A stretch of 5,495 bases of DNA from a bacterium (GCA_021107695.1 JAIOSI010000130.1:1-5495); one strand, 5' to 3'. Shown: positions 1 through 5,112, numbered from the stretch's first letter. The notes: generated from the letters alone by a model not told the origin. Made by a program: numbers and translations.

Positions 1-96
1 AATCTCAAGATACTCTTCGCTGGTCAGCTCACCGCTGCCGCAGCCAGCCGCCAGCAGAAACGCCAGTGCCAGGGCGATTATCGTAAACCGCTTCAT
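1..96 (-). CDS. Small lipoprotein, paralogue of the upstream gene (3' end outside window)
   Basis: Only the first 32 codons are in the window; the frame is open at the left edge. The protein begins MKRFTIIALALAFLLAAGCG and continues SGELTSEEYLEI. This is a lipoprotein signal peptide: basic n-region (K2, R3), hydrophobic core (residues 5-17), and a lipobox-like L-A-A-G-C with the probable lipidated cysteine at 19. Ala rather than Leu at -3 is a slightly atypical lipobox. After the cysteine, G-S-G-E-L-T-S-E-E-Y-L-E-I closely parallels G-S-G-I-S-D-E-A-Y-V-E-I of the preceding gene, so the two look like a tandem duplication. The ATG shares its A with the upstream TAA stop (TAATG), and a strong GAGGGGG Shine-Dalgarno lies inside the upstream gene's last codons, indicating translational coupling. 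Function beyond being a lipoprotein is unknown. Confidence 0.85.
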   Translation of the reverse strand, partial: MKRFTIIALALAFLLAAGCGSGELTSEEYLEI

Positions 97-596
97 TACT
101 CCCCCTCAACAGTTTCGGCAGTTGGCTCTTCAACTACCGCGTCGATGATAACCTCTTCGGTGGACTCTACTACCTCTGCGTCTTCGTCGGTCAGCTCCTC
201 GCCCTCCGAGACCTCGGCGGCTGGCTGACCTGTCGGAACAACAACCTTGACATCTTCGGCGACCTCCGCCTCCGGTAAAGCCTGAGAGTAGTAGGAGATG
301 AAGGCTTCGCGCATCTCGGTGGACTCTTCCATAATCCGCTCGGCGATGTTGGCGAGGCGTTCGGGATCGTTGGCAAGCCCCTGCTCAAAGTCCAGGACGT
401 CATCGACCTCAACCTGATGGTTCGCAGCAGCCTTCTCCAGAGCAACCTCAGCGGTCAGCCCGTCATCGAGCATGTAGCTGGTCTTCTCCAGGATGATCTC
501 GACATATGCCTCGTCGCTGATCCCGGAGCCACAGCCGGTCAGCAGAAGCAATCCGGTCAGGATCAGCGCGACAGTCAGTAGTCCAAAGCTTTTCAT
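96..596 (-). CDS. Acidic lipoprotein with lipobox and Glu-rich C-terminal tail
   Basis: 166 residues. The signal peptide has K2, a hydrophobic core (residues 5-20) and a textbook lipobox L19-T20-G21-C22, so mature lipidation at Cys22 is expected (Lgt, then Lsp, then Lnt). The +2 residue is Gly, not the Asp inner-membrane retention signal of E. coli, so outer-membrane sorting is possible but is inference. Residues 26-105 look largely helical (for example the stretch from Y31 to A57 and from L74 to Y103). Residues 121-166 form a low-complexity tail with 17 Glu/Asp among 46 residues and no Lys or Arg. It starts at ATG 596 with GGGGAA 4 nt upstream and lies 24 bp after the lnt stop, so it is almost certainly in the lnt operon. 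It overlaps by one base the next gene, whose N-terminus it resembles. I do not recognise a named family; the role is unknown. Confidence 0.85.
   Translation of the reverse strand: MKSFGLLTVALILTGLLLLTGCGSGISDEAYVEIILEKTSYMLDDGLTAEVALEKAAANHQVEVDDVLDFEQGLANDPERLANIAERIMEESTEMREAFISYYSQALPEAEVAEDVKVVVPTGQPAAEVSEGEELTDEDAEVVESTEEVIIDAVVEEPTAETVEGE
99..107 (-). promoter_or_regulatory. Shine-Dalgarno for the coupled downstream lipoprotein
   Basis: On the minus strand GAGGGGGAG precedes TAATG; the GAGGGGG core is 4 nt from the ATG at 96. It lies within the last codons (Val-Glu-Gly-Glu-stop) of the upstream lipoprotein gene, so terminating ribosomes could re-initiate directly. Confidence 0.7.
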
Positions 597-620
597 GGTC
601 TTCCCCGTTGGTTAAGAAAA

Positions 621-2444
621 TCAGTTCTTTAAGCGTTTTATCTCTCGGTTTCGACGGAAGCGTCGCCGCAGCATCAGCCAGGCGGCGTAGAGGGTTAGGA
701 GGATTATTACCGCCAGCTCAAGCTGTGGCAGCAGGTCTCCCCAGAACATATATGCCGTCGGCCCCGCCGCTTCGGGAACCCTGACGACAATCGCCGCTTC
801 GCTGTCCAGCGTGGTTTCATCGTGCATACGTCCCCAGGGGTCAATCCAGAGGCTCACCCCGGCGTTGGCAGCCCGGAGCAGCGGAACCCGGCTCTCCACA
901 GCGCGAAGGACGGAAATCTCGGCGTGTTGATAGGGATTGGCACTCTGCCGGAACCAGGCATCGTTGGTGGTTACCACGAGGAAGTCAGCCCCTCGGCGGG
1001 TGTACTCCAACCCCATCTCCGGATAGATGCTCTCGAAGCAGATCAGCAGACCGAAGTTCGCCAGCTCGACCTCACCAGGCAGCGGCGGAACCGGCAGATT
1101 CGATGCCGTTACCTCCGGTGGATAGTACGGCTCGTGTTCTTCCGGCATCCAGGGAGAACGGAAGACTATCAGCGGTTCGACCTTTTCTACTTCCTCTACT
1201 TCGGTCTCTTCAGCCTCGCCGTCTGTTTCTACCTCAATGGGAACTGGCGGCCACTCCTCTGCTCCACGCCCCGGAGTTACCGTAAAGAGGGGCATTCGGG
1301 TGCCGGGGTCGAAGTTGCTGGCACGCTTGATCATGTCCCTGATAATCGGCAGGTCTTCGCCAAAGGGAATGACCTCGGCAAAGGGTACCAGGTGCATCTT
1401 GTAGTAGCTCTCCACCACTCCGCCGCCCGGCTCCATCAGCAGTGCCGCGTTGTGATGCAGCTCGTCGCCGTCGTCGGTGTACAGCCGCTCCTGGGTTCCG
1501 ACCAGATGCCGACAACCGGAGCGATTGATGATGCCCTTCACCCTGTCCTGCCACGCCGGGGTCTGCGAAAGTACGCAGCTTGCCGAGGACTCCGGCCAGA
1601 TGATCAGGTCAGGGGTTGTCTCTTCAAGTATCTTATCCACCTGTCGTTCGTAAGCGCGATAGGTCTCTCCGGTGGAGCGGAACTCGTAATCCCACTTGAT
1701 GTCCTGGGCGATGCCGCCCTGAATGATCCCCGCCACTACCGGGCGTTCGGAATAGCTCGGCTCCTCCAGAGGCAACAGCCCGCCGATATGAACGACAAGG
1801 AGGATTCCCAGAGCCACCGCACCCCAGGGTAGCAGAGCCTGCTTCCACTGGCGCAGCCGGAGCTTGTGAATCACCTCGGTCAGTAACGCGCTGACGGCGA
1901 TTATCGCCGCCGAGACCCCGTAAACTCCAAAGAGCGAAGCGGTCTGCACCGCCCAGAGATTCCGCGCCTGCGAGTATCCCAACGCCAGCCAGGGGAAGGC
2001 ATAGAAGCCCTGAGATTTCAGGTACTCTGTCGCTCCCCACGCCAGGGCGATGACCAGCCAGTACGGCACACGGGGAAGCTCCCGCCGCACCACGGCGACA
2101 ATCACGCCAGCCAGCCCGGAGTACAACGCCATCAGCATTGCACTGATGACGAACCCCGGCGCGGTTATCGGCGCCATCCAGTAGAAGCCAGCGACGTTTA
2201 CCAGGAAGGTATAGACGAAGTAGTAGCGGAAGCTCTGCCCGGGGCTGACCCCCCGGCTCGCCACGAAGAGCGGCACCAGGGCAATCCAACCCGTAACGAA
2301 CCAGCCGTACTTGGGGAAGGCGACGACGTACAGCACCACGCCGAGAGCAATTAGCCCCAGCCGTTGATACAACCCCAGCGGTTTGGAGCCTTCCAGCCCC
2401 GTCTGCTCGCCCGATAAAGGAACGCTTATTTGTTTAATTTTCAT
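621..2444 (-). CDS. lnt: Apolipoprotein N-acyltransferase (Lnt)
   Basis: 607 residues. Lnt is an inner-membrane enzyme that transfers an acyl chain from phospholipid to the alpha-amino group of the lipidated cysteine of apolipoproteins, the last step of lipoprotein maturation. Visible layout: about seven membrane segments (roughly 29-43, 47-62, 72-89, 96-119, 127-142, 163-192, 207-223), a nitrilase-fold periplasmic domain (about 236-565), and a C-terminal membrane segment (570-592) followed by a very basic tail. The catalytic triad matches E. coli E267/K335/C387: E285 in IIWPES, K349 in YYKMHLVPF, C469 in LLICFES; E357 corresponds to E343. The family is usually about 480-550 residues. The excess here is an acidic, Pro-rich insertion at roughly 392-460, between the catalytic Lys and Cys (120 residues apart instead of about 52). 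No internal Met occurs before residue 90, so ATG 2444 is the only sensible ATG start, although GGAG abuts it with no spacer. It is first in an operon with two lipoprotein genes and divergent from asnS. Confidence 0.95.
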   Translation of the reverse strand: MKIKQISVPLSGEQTGLEGSKPLGLYQRLGLIALGVVLYVVAFPKYGWFVTGWIALVPLFVASRGVSPGQSFRYYFVYTFLVNVAGFYWMAPITAPGFVISAMLMALYSGLAGVIVAVVRRELPRVPYWLVIALAWGATEYLKSQGFYAFPWLALGYSQARNLWAVQTASLFGVYGVSAAIIAVSALLTEVIHKLRLRQWKQALLPWGAVALGILLVVHIGGLLPLEEPSYSERPVVAGIIQGGIAQDIKWDYEFRSTGETYRAYERQVDKILEETTPDLIIWPESSASCVLSQTPAWQDRVKGIINRSGCRHLVGTQERLYTDDGDELHHNAALLMEPGGGVVESYYKMHLVPFAEVIPFGEDLPIIRDMIKRASNFDPGTRMPLFTVTPGRGAEEWPPVPIEVETDGEAEETEVEEVEKVEPLIVFRSPWMPEEHEPYYPPEVTASNLPVPPLPGEVELANFGLLICFESIYPEMGLEYTRRGADFLVVTTNDAWFRQSANPYQHAEISVLRAVESRVPLLRAANAGVSLWIDPWGRMHDETTLDSEAAIVVRVPEAAGPTAYMFWGDLLPQLELAVIILLTLYAAWLMLRRRFRRNREIKRLKN

Positions 2445-2450
2445 CTCCGA

Positions 2451-2479
2451 AGTTTAGAACAGCATCGCCTATAGGTCAA
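2451..2479 (-). promoter_or_regulatory. Candidate sigma70-type promoter of the lnt operon
   Basis: On the minus strand TTGACC (2479-2474) is followed after exactly 17 nt by TAAACT (2456-2451). The -35 matches 5 of 6 consensus positions, the -10 matches 4 of 6. Only 6 nt separate the -10 from the lnt ATG, so transcription would start at or beside the start codon. This would give a leaderless or near-leaderless mRNA, consistent with the lack of a properly spaced Shine-Dalgarno. Confidence 0.5.
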
Positions 2480-2481
2480 CC

Positions 2482-2522
2482 GCAACGCGGTGCGTTGCAT
2501 CACAGGACTGGGCTTCGCCCAG
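2482..2522. repeat. Two short perfect inverted repeats upstream of the lnt promoter
   Basis: First hairpin: GCAACGC (2482-2488), loop GGT, GCGTTGC (2492-2498), a perfect 7-bp stem. Second hairpin: CTGGGC (2508-2513), loop TTC, GCCCAG (2517-2522), a perfect 6-bp stem. Neither has a T-run, so they are not obvious terminators. The first begins only 3 bp beyond the -35 box of the lnt promoter, so it could be an operator-like palindrome, but the general repeat content of the region makes a repeat remnant equally likely. Confidence 0.55.
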
Positions 2523-2541
2523 AACACCATGAGGTCGTTCG

Positions 2542-2748
2542 CTCCCGCTGGTCGCTCAACTAAGCAGCCTTGTAGTCAGGAGAATGTTCGAGGTTTTCTG
2601 ACCAAAGGTCAGCAATGGGTGCAGCATCATGCTGCCTCCCGCTGGTCGCTCAACTAAGCAGCTTTGTAGTCAGGAAAATGTTCGAGGTTTTCTGACCGAA
2701 GGTCAGCAGTGGGTGCAGCATCATGCTGCCTTCCGCTGGTCGCTTAAC
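2542..2748. repeat. 94-bp tandem direct repeat, two full copies plus a 19-bp partial third
   Basis: Copy 1 is 2542-2635, copy 2 is 2636-2729, and a partial third copy is 2730-2748. The two full copies differ at 4 of 94 positions (unit positions 28, 41, 63, 74), all transitions, about 96% identity. Each unit contains CTGACC-(A/G)AA-GGTCAG (2598-2612 and 2692-2706) and the palindrome GCAGCAT-C-ATGCTGC (2621-2635 and 2715-2729). Each also contains an alternative longer stem pairing GTCAG plus the following A-rich tract (unit 34-43) with TTTTCTGAC (unit 53-61). The units abut with no spacers, so this is not a CRISPR array. No open frame of quality crosses it. Confidence 0.9.
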
Positions 2749-2755
2749 CCTTTCT

Positions 2756-2778
2756 CCTTCCCCCCTCTGGGGGGAAGG
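2756..2778. repeat. Perfect 10-bp C/G-rich hairpin repeat
   Basis: CCTTCCCCCC (2756-2765) pairs perfectly with GGGGGGAAGG (2769-2778) across a TCT loop, followed by GGCTGGGATGGGGGG-type sequence to 2791. Similar C-run/G-run elements followed by 'GCTGGG..GGGG' are a common kind of dispersed intergenic repeat in diverse bacteria (general knowledge). A related element sits at 3032-3060. There is no T-run after either arm. Confidence 0.75.
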
Positions 2779-2806
2779 CTGGGATGGGGGGCTAGCAATC
2801 CAAAAA

Positions 2807-2831
2807 GGGAGAACACAAGGTTCGCCCCTAC
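2807..2831 (-). repeat. GTAGGGG-family hairpin element (minus orientation)
   Basis: On the minus strand GTAGGGGCGAAC begins at 2831. GGGCGAAC (2827-2820) pairs with GTTCTCCC (2814-2807) around a 5-nt loop with one C/T mismatch, and TTTTT (2806-2802) follows. It could therefore act as a terminator for minus-strand transcripts, but no gene on that strand ends here. The GTAGGGG head is shared with elements at 2868 and 4489. Confidence 0.6.
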
Positions 2832-2867
2832 AAAACCTGTAAAAATAACCCTAAGATTGATACCATC

Positions 2868-2891
2868 GTAGGGGTACGGCACGCCGTGTCC
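2868..2891 (+). repeat. GTAGGGG-family hairpin element
   Basis: GTAGGGG at 2868-2874 heads a hairpin in which 2872-2879 pairs with 2884-2891 across a CACG loop, including two G-T wobbles. It has the same head and position-in-stem plan as the elements at 2807-2831 and 4489-4514, although the stem sequence itself differs. Confidence 0.6.
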
Positions 2892-2904
2892 TGGTTTGGT
2901 AATC

Positions 2905-2934
2905 AGGGCAATGCTAACAAGCGTTGCCCTTTTA
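2905..2934 (+). terminator. Terminator-like hairpin just upstream of the asnS promoter
   Basis: AGGGCAATGC (2905-2914) pairs with GCGTTGCCCT (2921-2930) around TAACAA with one T-G wobble, giving a 10-bp stem followed by a short TTT run. No plus-strand gene ends upstream, so it may insulate asnS from read-through out of the repeats. The T-run overlaps the presumed asnS -35 box, so its role is uncertain. Confidence 0.45.
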
Positions 2935-2958
2935 CTGTTAGCCATTATCCTGTATAAT
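2931..2958 (+). promoter_or_regulatory. Candidate sigma70-type promoter of asnS
   Basis: A perfect TATAAT lies at 2953-2958, preceded after 16 nt by TTTACT (2931-2936), 4 of 6 matches to the -35 consensus. Transcription would start near 2965, leaving a leader of about 107 nt that includes the hairpin at 3032-3050. Confidence 0.6.
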
Positions 2959-3031
2959 CCTTCGCTCGGTGGCGGGATTGTCCTGCCAGCTGATTCACAG
3001 AAAACTACAGGTTCAACAAGGTGTTCTGCTG

Positions 3032-3050
3032 CCCCCTCAAGATGAGGGGG
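3032..3050 (+). repeat. C/G hairpin in the asnS leader
   Basis: CCCCCTC (3032-3038) pairs perfectly with GAGGGGG (3044-3050) across AAGAT, and CTGGGGGAGTTGAGG follows. It resembles the element at 2756-2778 (C-run/G-run hairpin followed by GCTGGG). It ends 12 nt before the asnS Shine-Dalgarno, which itself lies in the G-rich tail of the repeat. It could affect leader folding; no attenuator T-run follows. Confidence 0.6.
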
Positions 3051-3062
3051 CTGGGGGAGTTG

Positions 3063-3067
3063 AGGAG
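3063..3067 (+). promoter_or_regulatory. Shine-Dalgarno fixing the asnS start at 3072
   Basis: AGGAG ends 4 nt before the ATG at 3072. The frame is also open back to a GTG at 3021, but that codon has no Shine-Dalgarno and the extra 17 codons would run through the repeat hairpin, so ATG 3072 is preferred. Confidence 0.75.
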
Positions 3068-3071
3068 TGGA

Positions 3072-4424
3072 ATGGAAAGCCCAACCAAAGACATCCTGAT
3101 CAGGGACATCGCGAAGTACGGGGGAGAGACCGTTACCATCAAGGGGTGGGTCTATAATCGTCGTAACAGCGGCAAGAAGCTGGCGTTCTTGCAGTTACGC
3201 GATGGCAGCGGAACCATCCAGGGGGTGGCACACGTTAACGAGATGCCGGAGGAGGAGTTCCAGTCCGCCGCCGCCGTTACCACGGAGTCCTCGGCAATCG
3301 TCATCGGCGTGGTGAAGGAAGACAAACGCGCGCCGTCGGGCTTTGAGCTTACCGTTACCGGCTTTGAGCTGGTCGGCGAGGGTTCTAACGACTACCCGAT
3401 TCAGCCAAAGGAACACGGCGTTGACTTCCTCCTCGACCGCCGCCATCTCTGGTTCCGCACCGAGCGGCAGCGGGCGATTTTGCGCCTGCGCGACCGGACA
3501 ATCTTCTACCTGCGGGACTTCTTTAACAAAGACGGCTTCACCTGCATCGACAGCCCGATCATCACCGGCAGTGCCTGCGAAGGCACCAGCACCCTCTTCG
3601 AGCTGGACTACTTCGGTCGTCCGGCGTACCTGAGCCAGTCCGGGCAGCTCTACGTAGAGCCAGCTTGCATGGCACTGGGCAGCGTTTACTGCTTCGGTCC
3701 GACCTTCCGGGCAGAGAAGTCCTTCACCCGGCGGCATCTGACCGAGTTCTGGATGCTGGAACCGGAGGTCGCCTGGCAGACCCAGGATGGCAACATTGAC
3801 CTCCAGAGCCGGATGATCAAGTCGGTGGTCGGTCGGATTCTGGAAAACGATGCCGAGCTGATTGAGCAGATCCACGCCAGGCAGGGCGAGGACTCTGGCG
3901 AAGAGACGGCGGAAGAGGTCATCAGCCGATTGGAAAAGGCGCGGGACGAGAAGTTCATCCGCCTGACCTACGACGAGGCTCTGAAAGAGCTGGAGCGTCT
4001 CGGCGAGCCGCTTACCTGGGGCGATGACTTCGGCGCGCCCCACGAGACCAAGCTCACCGAGGAGTACGGCGTGCCGGTCTTTGTGGAACGCTGGCCGGCG
4101 AAGATCAAGGCGTTCTACATGCAGCCCGACCCCGACGACGATACCTACGTCCAGTGCGACGACCTGATCGCCTCCGGCGGGTACGGCGAGGTCATCGGCG
4201 GCAGCATCCGCATCCACGATTCGGAGCTTCTGCTGAAGCGGATTGATGAGCATAAGCTCGACCGCCGCGCCTTCCAGTGGTATCTCGACATCCGGGAGTA
4301 CGGAACCGTCCCCCACGGCGGCTTCGGGCTGGGGCTGGAGCGGCTGGTGCAGTGGCTCGGCGGCGTTCACCACATCCGGGAGACGATCCCCTTCCCCCGG
4401 ACAATCAAACGCCTGGAACCGTAG
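3072..4424 (+). CDS. asnS: Asparaginyl-tRNA synthetase (AsnRS, class IIb)
   Basis: 450 residues, normal for bacterial AsnRS (about 430-470). This cytoplasmic enzyme activates asparagine with ATP and charges tRNA-Asn. Residues about 8-103 form the OB-fold anticodon-binding domain (VTIKGWVYNRRNSGKKLAFLQLRDG type start at 21). The catalytic domain follows: the motif 1 region near 143-163, motif 2 around 209-232 with FGPTFRAEKS and FTRRHLTEFWMLEPE, and motif 3 at 416-425 (GGFGLGLERL) followed by HIRETIPFPR (434-443). The FWMLEPE motif-2 ending and the GYGEVIGGS segment (370-378) favour AsnRS over the related AspRS; a non-discriminating enzyme is unlikely but not excluded by eye. All three class II motifs are intact. 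The gene stands alone in its transcription unit with its own promoter, leader and terminator, divergent from the lnt operon. Its TAG stop lies within a GTAGGGGC string like that heading the local hairpin repeats. Confidence 0.95.
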   Translation: MESPTKDILIRDIAKYGGETVTIKGWVYNRRNSGKKLAFLQLRDGSGTIQGVAHVNEMPEEEFQSAAAVTTESSAIVIGVVKEDKRAPSGFELTVTGFELVGEGSNDYPIQPKEHGVDFLLDRRHLWFRTERQRAILRLRDRTIFYLRDFFNKDGFTCIDSPIITGSACEGTSTLFELDYFGRPAYLSQSGQLYVEPACMALGSVYCFGPTFRAEKSFTRRHLTEFWMLEPEVAWQTQDGNIDLQSRMIKSVVGRILENDAELIEQIHARQGEDSGEETAEEVISRLEKARDEKFIRLTYDEALKELERLGEPLTWGDDFGAPHETKLTEEYGVPVFVERWPAKIKAFYMQPDPDDDTYVQCDDLIASGGYGEVIGGSIRIHDSELLLKRIDEHKLDRRAFQWYLDIREYGTVPHGGFGLGLERLVQWLGGVHHIRETIPFPRTIKRLEP

Positions 4425-4446
4425 GGGCTGCTCGACAGTTGCGATA

Positions 4447-4480
4447 AGAAAAGGACGGTCTTGTGCCGTCCTTCCTTTTT
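4447..4480. terminator. Rho-independent terminator of asnS, probably bidirectional
   Basis: AAGGACGG (4451-4458) pairs perfectly with CCGTCCTT (4466-4473) around a 7-nt loop, followed by CCTTTTT (4474-4480). It lies 27 bp after the asnS stop. The other side is A-rich (AAGAAAA), giving a T-rich tail on the minus strand, so it may also end transcription of the convergent gene at 4529-5107. Confidence 0.85.
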
Positions 4481-4488
4481 GCCTTTAC

Positions 4489-4514
4489 GTAGGGGCCGAC
4501 CTTCAGGTCGGCCC
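4489..4514 (+). repeat. GTAGGGG-family hairpin element between asnS and the HEPN-like gene
   Basis: GTAGGGGC at 4489-4496 heads a perfect inverted repeat: GGGCCGACC (4493-4501), loop TTCA, GGTCGGCCC (4506-4514). There is no T-run, so it is not a normal terminator. This is a standard form of a widespread intergenic repeat type, and it sits at the border of the AT-rich gene. Confidence 0.75.
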
Positions 4515-4528
4515 GAATCACCAGTCGG

Positions 4529-5107
4529 CTACTTGTTGGTAATTGCTGTGTAGCAAGCATTCAAATGATCTAATGTAGCCCCGAAGAAATCAAGTATATC
4601 CAATTTGGGTCCTGAATTTTTAAATATATTGCCACCCCCTTTATGGCTAGGATGTGCAAAAGTATTTCGTGTTTCTTTGAGATAATCAAGCTTAAAAATA
4701 ACACCCTGTGGTAGCTTTAGGGTGCCATTCTTATCCTTGATAGTCTGGAACATTTTCCCCAAAGGTTTCTCATCATTTGGTCTCCCCGCCTCAACCTCAT
4801 AGACCGCACCTGCCCCAAATTTTTTTAAGAGTAGTTCATGTGTAATGAGGTTAATTGCAAAAATACAAGTTGAGATCGCCGATAATCCAAAATCAAAAAT
4901 ATATGACGAAAGAGCATCTTTTAGAAAAAGAAACGGTTCAGGACACTTACTCTTATCCTTTTTAATCTTTCCTTTCGAGTCATCAAATATCCAAACAAAC
5001 TTGCCACTTTCTATTAACTCATGCCATCGTGCTTCTCTTGAATCATGGTGTATAGCATCTACTCTCTTTAGCTCTTGAAAGAGATCCTCTATTGTCAATT
5101 CGCACAT
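4529..5107 (-). CDS. HEPN-like protein of unknown function, AT-rich, probably acquired
   Basis: 192 residues from ATG 5107; an ATG one codon earlier (5110) adds one Met. AGGAGG is only 2 nt from the first ATG but 5 nt from the second, so the second is chosen. I do not recognise a named family. The C-terminal half shows LKETRNTFAHP, an R-N-x3-H (Rx4H) motif (R148, N149, H153 counting from the first ATG) characteristic of HEPN nucleotide-binding or RNase domains. It is preceded by a helix-rich stretch (about 62-98 and 115-146) with a plan like HEPN/DUF4145-type proteins. The N-terminal 60 residues, with VWIFDDSKGKIKKDKSK, are charged and unassigned. There is no signal peptide or clear membrane anchor, so it is probably cytoplasmic. 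Base composition is much lower in GC than its neighbours (32% in 4861-4920), suggesting horizontal transfer. No nucleotidyltransferase (MNT) partner is visible. An RNA-targeting toxin or defence role is inference only. Confidence 0.75.
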   Translation of the reverse strand: MCELTIEDLFQELKRVDAIHHDSREARWHELIESGKFVWIFDDSKGKIKKDKSKCPEPFLFLKDALSSYIFDFGLSAISTCIFAINLITHELLLKKFGAGAVYEVEAGRPNDEKPLGKMFQTIKDKNGTLKLPQGVIFKLDYLKETRNTFAHPSHKGGGNIFKNSGPKLDILDFFGATLDHLNACYTAITNK

Positions 5108-5112
5108 CATAC

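Larger units (their letters stand above)
2445..3071. other. Repeat-rich divergent intergenic region between lnt and asnS
   Basis: This 627-bp stretch has no credible gene. Two reading frames (plus 2629-2871, minus 2721-2945) only translate the repeats and lack a good ribosome binding site. From left to right it contains the lnt promoter, two small hairpins, a 94-bp direct repeat, a long C/G hairpin, two GTAGGGG-type hairpins, a terminator-like hairpin, the asnS promoter, and a leader with a further C/G hairpin. It appears to be a landing zone for several short repeat families. No tRNA or T-box consensus was seen. Confidence 0.8.

Noticed and set aside
822..1832. 336-codon open frame on the plus strand opposite lnt
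   Set aside because: It is antisense to an intact Lnt with clear catalytic motifs; the product is low-plausibility and has no recognisable domain. GC-rich codon use leaves long opposite-strand frames open.
2542..2748. CRISPR array
   Set aside because: The repeat units are 94 bp and abut with no unique spacers; no cas genes are present.
2629..2945. Two small frames (plus 2629-2871, minus 2721-2945) in the intergenic region
   Set aside because: Both simply translate the 94-bp repeat, the C/G hairpin and the GTAGGGG elements; neither has a proper Shine-Dalgarno or protein-like composition.
3021..3071. Upstream GTG start extending asnS by 17 codons
   Set aside because: No Shine-Dalgarno precedes it and the extension is encoded by a repeat hairpin, whereas ATG 3072 has AGGAG at 4 nt.
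2959..3071. T-box riboswitch controlling asnS
   Set aside because: GGTGGCGGG (2969-2975 region) vaguely recalls the T-box core, but the AGGGTGGNACCGCG consensus, specifier stem and a following terminator are absent.
3195..4373. 392-codon open frame on the minus strand opposite asnS
   Set aside because: It is a shadow of a fully conserved AsnRS gene, with no ribosome binding site or domain pattern of its own.
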